Assembly: GCA_027070475.1 (NCBI GenBank)
Contig: JALXDT010000203.1
Span: 1-16,025, forward strand
Origin: Candidatus Aminicenantota bacterium
Lineage (GTDB): Bacteria > Acidobacteriota > Aminicenantia > JAMOAD01
Length of the DNA: 16,025 bases
Reading direction: 5' to 3'
Shown here piece by piece: positions 14,444 to 16,025 of the stretch. Below the pieces are notes generated by a model that did no database searches, was not told where the DNA came from, and worked only from the letters and a program-made list of their open reading frames with translations. Position 1 is the stretch's first letter, and the number at the start of each line of letters is the position of its first letter. Made by a program: the position numbers and the translations under genes.

Positions 14444-16025
14444 TTAATCTGATAAGTTCCTCCGCACTTTTTATAACAGCATCCGATATATTTGAACCTG
14501 ACATCATTCTTGCAATTTCCTCCACCCTCTCCTTTTTTGATAGAATTTTTATTTTTGCAAATGTTCTTTTATCCTTTTCATATTTATCAACTTTATAGTG
14601 ATTATCAGCAAAAGCAGCAACCTGAGGAAAATGAGTAATACACAAAACCTGAGCCTTTTTTGAGAGTTTTTTAAGCTTTTCCCCCACTTTTTCAGCTGTT
14701 TTCCCACCTACTCCGCTATCTATTTCATCAAAGATATATGTATCTGTCATCCCATCAACAAAAACCATCTTCAAACCAAGCATGATTCTCGAAAGCTCTC
14801 CACCAGAAGCTATTTTGTTTAGAAGTTTCAATTCTTCTCCTATATTTGCGGAAAATAAAAATTCAATTCTCTCATTTCCCAACGGAGTAAATTTTTCGGA
14901 TGCCGGAATAAAATCTATTCTAAATTTTGAATTTTTCATTGCAAGCTCTTCCAATTCCCTTTTAAGTTTTTTTTCTGTTTCACTCGCTGTTTTTTTTCTT
15001 CTTTCACTGAGAACAGCAGCAAGCTTTTCATACTCTTTTTTAAGAACTTCAAGTTCCTCACTTTTTTCTTTAATATCAATCTCAAGGCTTCCCAATTTGA
15101 GGAGTTCCTCTTTTGCCTTTTCATAATAGGATAAAATATCCTCTTCGCTTTCACCATACTTTTTCTGAAGTCTTTCAATCTTTGCTAATTTACTTTCAAC
15201 TTCTTCCAATTCTTCGGGAGAAAAATTCACCTCCTCCAAAAAATCCCTGAGCTTATAGGCAATATCCTCAAGAACAGGAGAAAATTCACTTATTCTCTTA
15301 TAATCATCCTCCCACTCTTTTTTAAATTTTGAAAGATTTAGAAAATTATTTTCAATTGTTGAAAATAGAGATAAAAGAGAATTATCTCCCTCGTAAATTA
15401 AATCCAATGTTTCCTTGAGAATCGAAAAAATTTGCTCTGAATTCTGGTACACTTTCCTTTTCTCTTTGAGTTTGTCAATTATTCCCTCTTCAATTTCAGC
15501 CTCTTCAATCTCATTTATTGCATACTCCAAAAACTCTTTTCTCTGAAGCTTTTCCTGATCAAGCTTATTAAGTTCATCAATCTCTCTTTTTACAAAATCA
15601 ATCTTCGAGCTTATTTTTTCAAGCTTTTCAAGAATTCCCTCATTATCCGCCGCCCTATCAAGAAGCTCAAGCTGACTTTTTTTGTCAGTAAGAATCTTTT
15701 GATCATTTTGCCCGTAAATATTATAAAGGTAAGGAGAAAGCAGTCTTAAAAAACTAAGATTAAAAACTTTACTGTTCACAAAGACCTTATTTCTTCCATC
15801 CTCAAAAAGCTCTCTTCTGACAATAATCTCCTTTAAATCATCATCCTCATCAAAATATTCTTTTAAAAAATTAAGGGGTTCGTTAAATTCAAAAATAGCT
15901 TCCACGCTCACTTTTTTTTCACCTGATCTAATTAATCCCTTGTCAAATCTTTCTCCGCCTATGAATTTTAAACTTTGAAGAATTATAGATTTTCCGGCAC
16001 CAGTTTCACCCGTAAGTATATTAAG
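14433..16025 (-). CDS. recN: DNA repair protein RecN, 5' end outside the window
   Basis: The reading frame runs open to the window edge, so the true start is missing, by my estimate about 20-25 residues. A GTG at 15911 is internal. This SMC-like ATPase acts in double-strand-break repair and bridges DNA. The Walker A motif GETGAGKS is encoded at 15987-16010. A central coiled coil runs through about 15000-15600, rich in E, K and L. The ABC signature (ASGGELSRIMLGLK) is near 14765-14810. Walker B and D-loop (YIFDEIDSGVGGKTAEKVG) span about 14690-14741, and the H-loop (CITHFPQVAAFAD) is near 14620-14655. With 530 visible residues the full protein would be of normal size. It is the visible head of the recN-miaB-glf operon. 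Confidence 0.95.
   Translation of the reverse strand, partial: LNILTGETGAGKSIILQSLKFIGGERFDKGLIRSGEKKVSVEAIFEFNEPLNFLKEYFDEDDDLKEIIVRRELFEDGRNKVFVNSKVFNLSFLRLLSPYLYNIYGQNDQKILTDKKSQLELLDRAADNEGILEKLEKISSKIDFVKREIDELNKLDQEKLQRKEFLEYAINEIEEAEIEEGIIDKLKEKRKVYQNSEQIFSILKETLDLIYEGDNSLLSLFSTIENNFLNLSKFKKEWEDDYKRISEFSPVLEDIAYKLRDFLEEVNFSPEELEEVESKLAKIERLQKKYGESEEDILSYYEKAKEELLKLGSLEIDIKEKSEELEVLKKEYEKLAAVLSERRKKTASETEKKLKRELEELAMKNSKFRIDFIPASEKFTPLGNERIEFLFSANIGEELKLLNKIASGGELSRIMLGLKMVFVDGMTDTYIFDEIDSGVGGKTAEKVGEKLKKLSKKAQVLCITHFPQVAAFADNHYKVDKYEKDKRTFAKIKILSKKERVEEIARMMSGSNISDAVIKSAEELIRLNGK

Noticed and set aside
14782..15126. 114-codon plus-strand frame opposite recN
   Set aside because: Serine- and phenylalanine-rich mirror of the recN coiled coil in the antisense frame; no ribosome site or family resemblance.

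Overview
The window comes from a low-GC, diderm bacterium. A complete tripartite efflux set (outer-membrane channel, periplasmic adaptor, RND pump) requires an outer membrane. The sequence is strongly AT-rich, Shine-Dalgarno sites are mostly of the GGAGG type, genes are packed with 4-14 bp overlaps, and several genes start at GTG or TTG. Gene content is mostly chromosomal housekeeping and transport. I see no insertion sequence, integrase, CRISPR array, tRNA or rRNA. I cannot name the phylum with confidence.

Plus strand, 1-7250: a secreted zinc aminopeptidase-like M28 protein (70-1539) has its own promoter. It is followed by a four-gene efflux operon: a MarR-type regulator, a TolC-like channel, a short periplasmic adaptor and an RND pump. 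The operon has a fully consensus sigma-70-type promoter (TTGACA-17-TATAAT). A perfect 13-bp inverted repeat overlaps the -10, and a 12-bp direct repeat covers the -10 and the leader. This is a textbook autorepressed efflux switch. The adaptor lacks the alpha-helical hairpin that normally docks on TolC.

Plus strand, 7251-10415: a small ferredoxin-fold (TM1266-like) protein has its own promoter and a palindrome at the transcription start. A 380-bp non-coding, hairpin-rich gap follows. Next comes an operon of a sodium-dependent neurotransmitter-symporter-family (NSS) transporter, a 30-residue MetS-like small subunit (9426-9518) and an HDOD signalling protein.

Centre, 10412-11990: a minus-strand YitT-family membrane protein, probably translated from a leaderless mRNA, is divergent from a plus-strand gene at 11448-11990. 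That gene is the most unusual item here. It encodes a protein with a clear Sec signal peptide fused to what reads as a contractile-tail tube protein (T4 gp19/TIGR02241-like), and no sheath, baseplate or other phage gene lies in the window.

Minus strand, 16025-11977: recN (5' end cut by the window edge), miaB and glf are a tightly overlapping operon for DNA repair, tRNA thiomethylation and UDP-galactofuranose synthesis. The 3' end of glf overlaps the 3' end of the tube-like gene. No convincing intrinsic terminator was found at any of the gene ends, including the two tail-to-tail overlaps.
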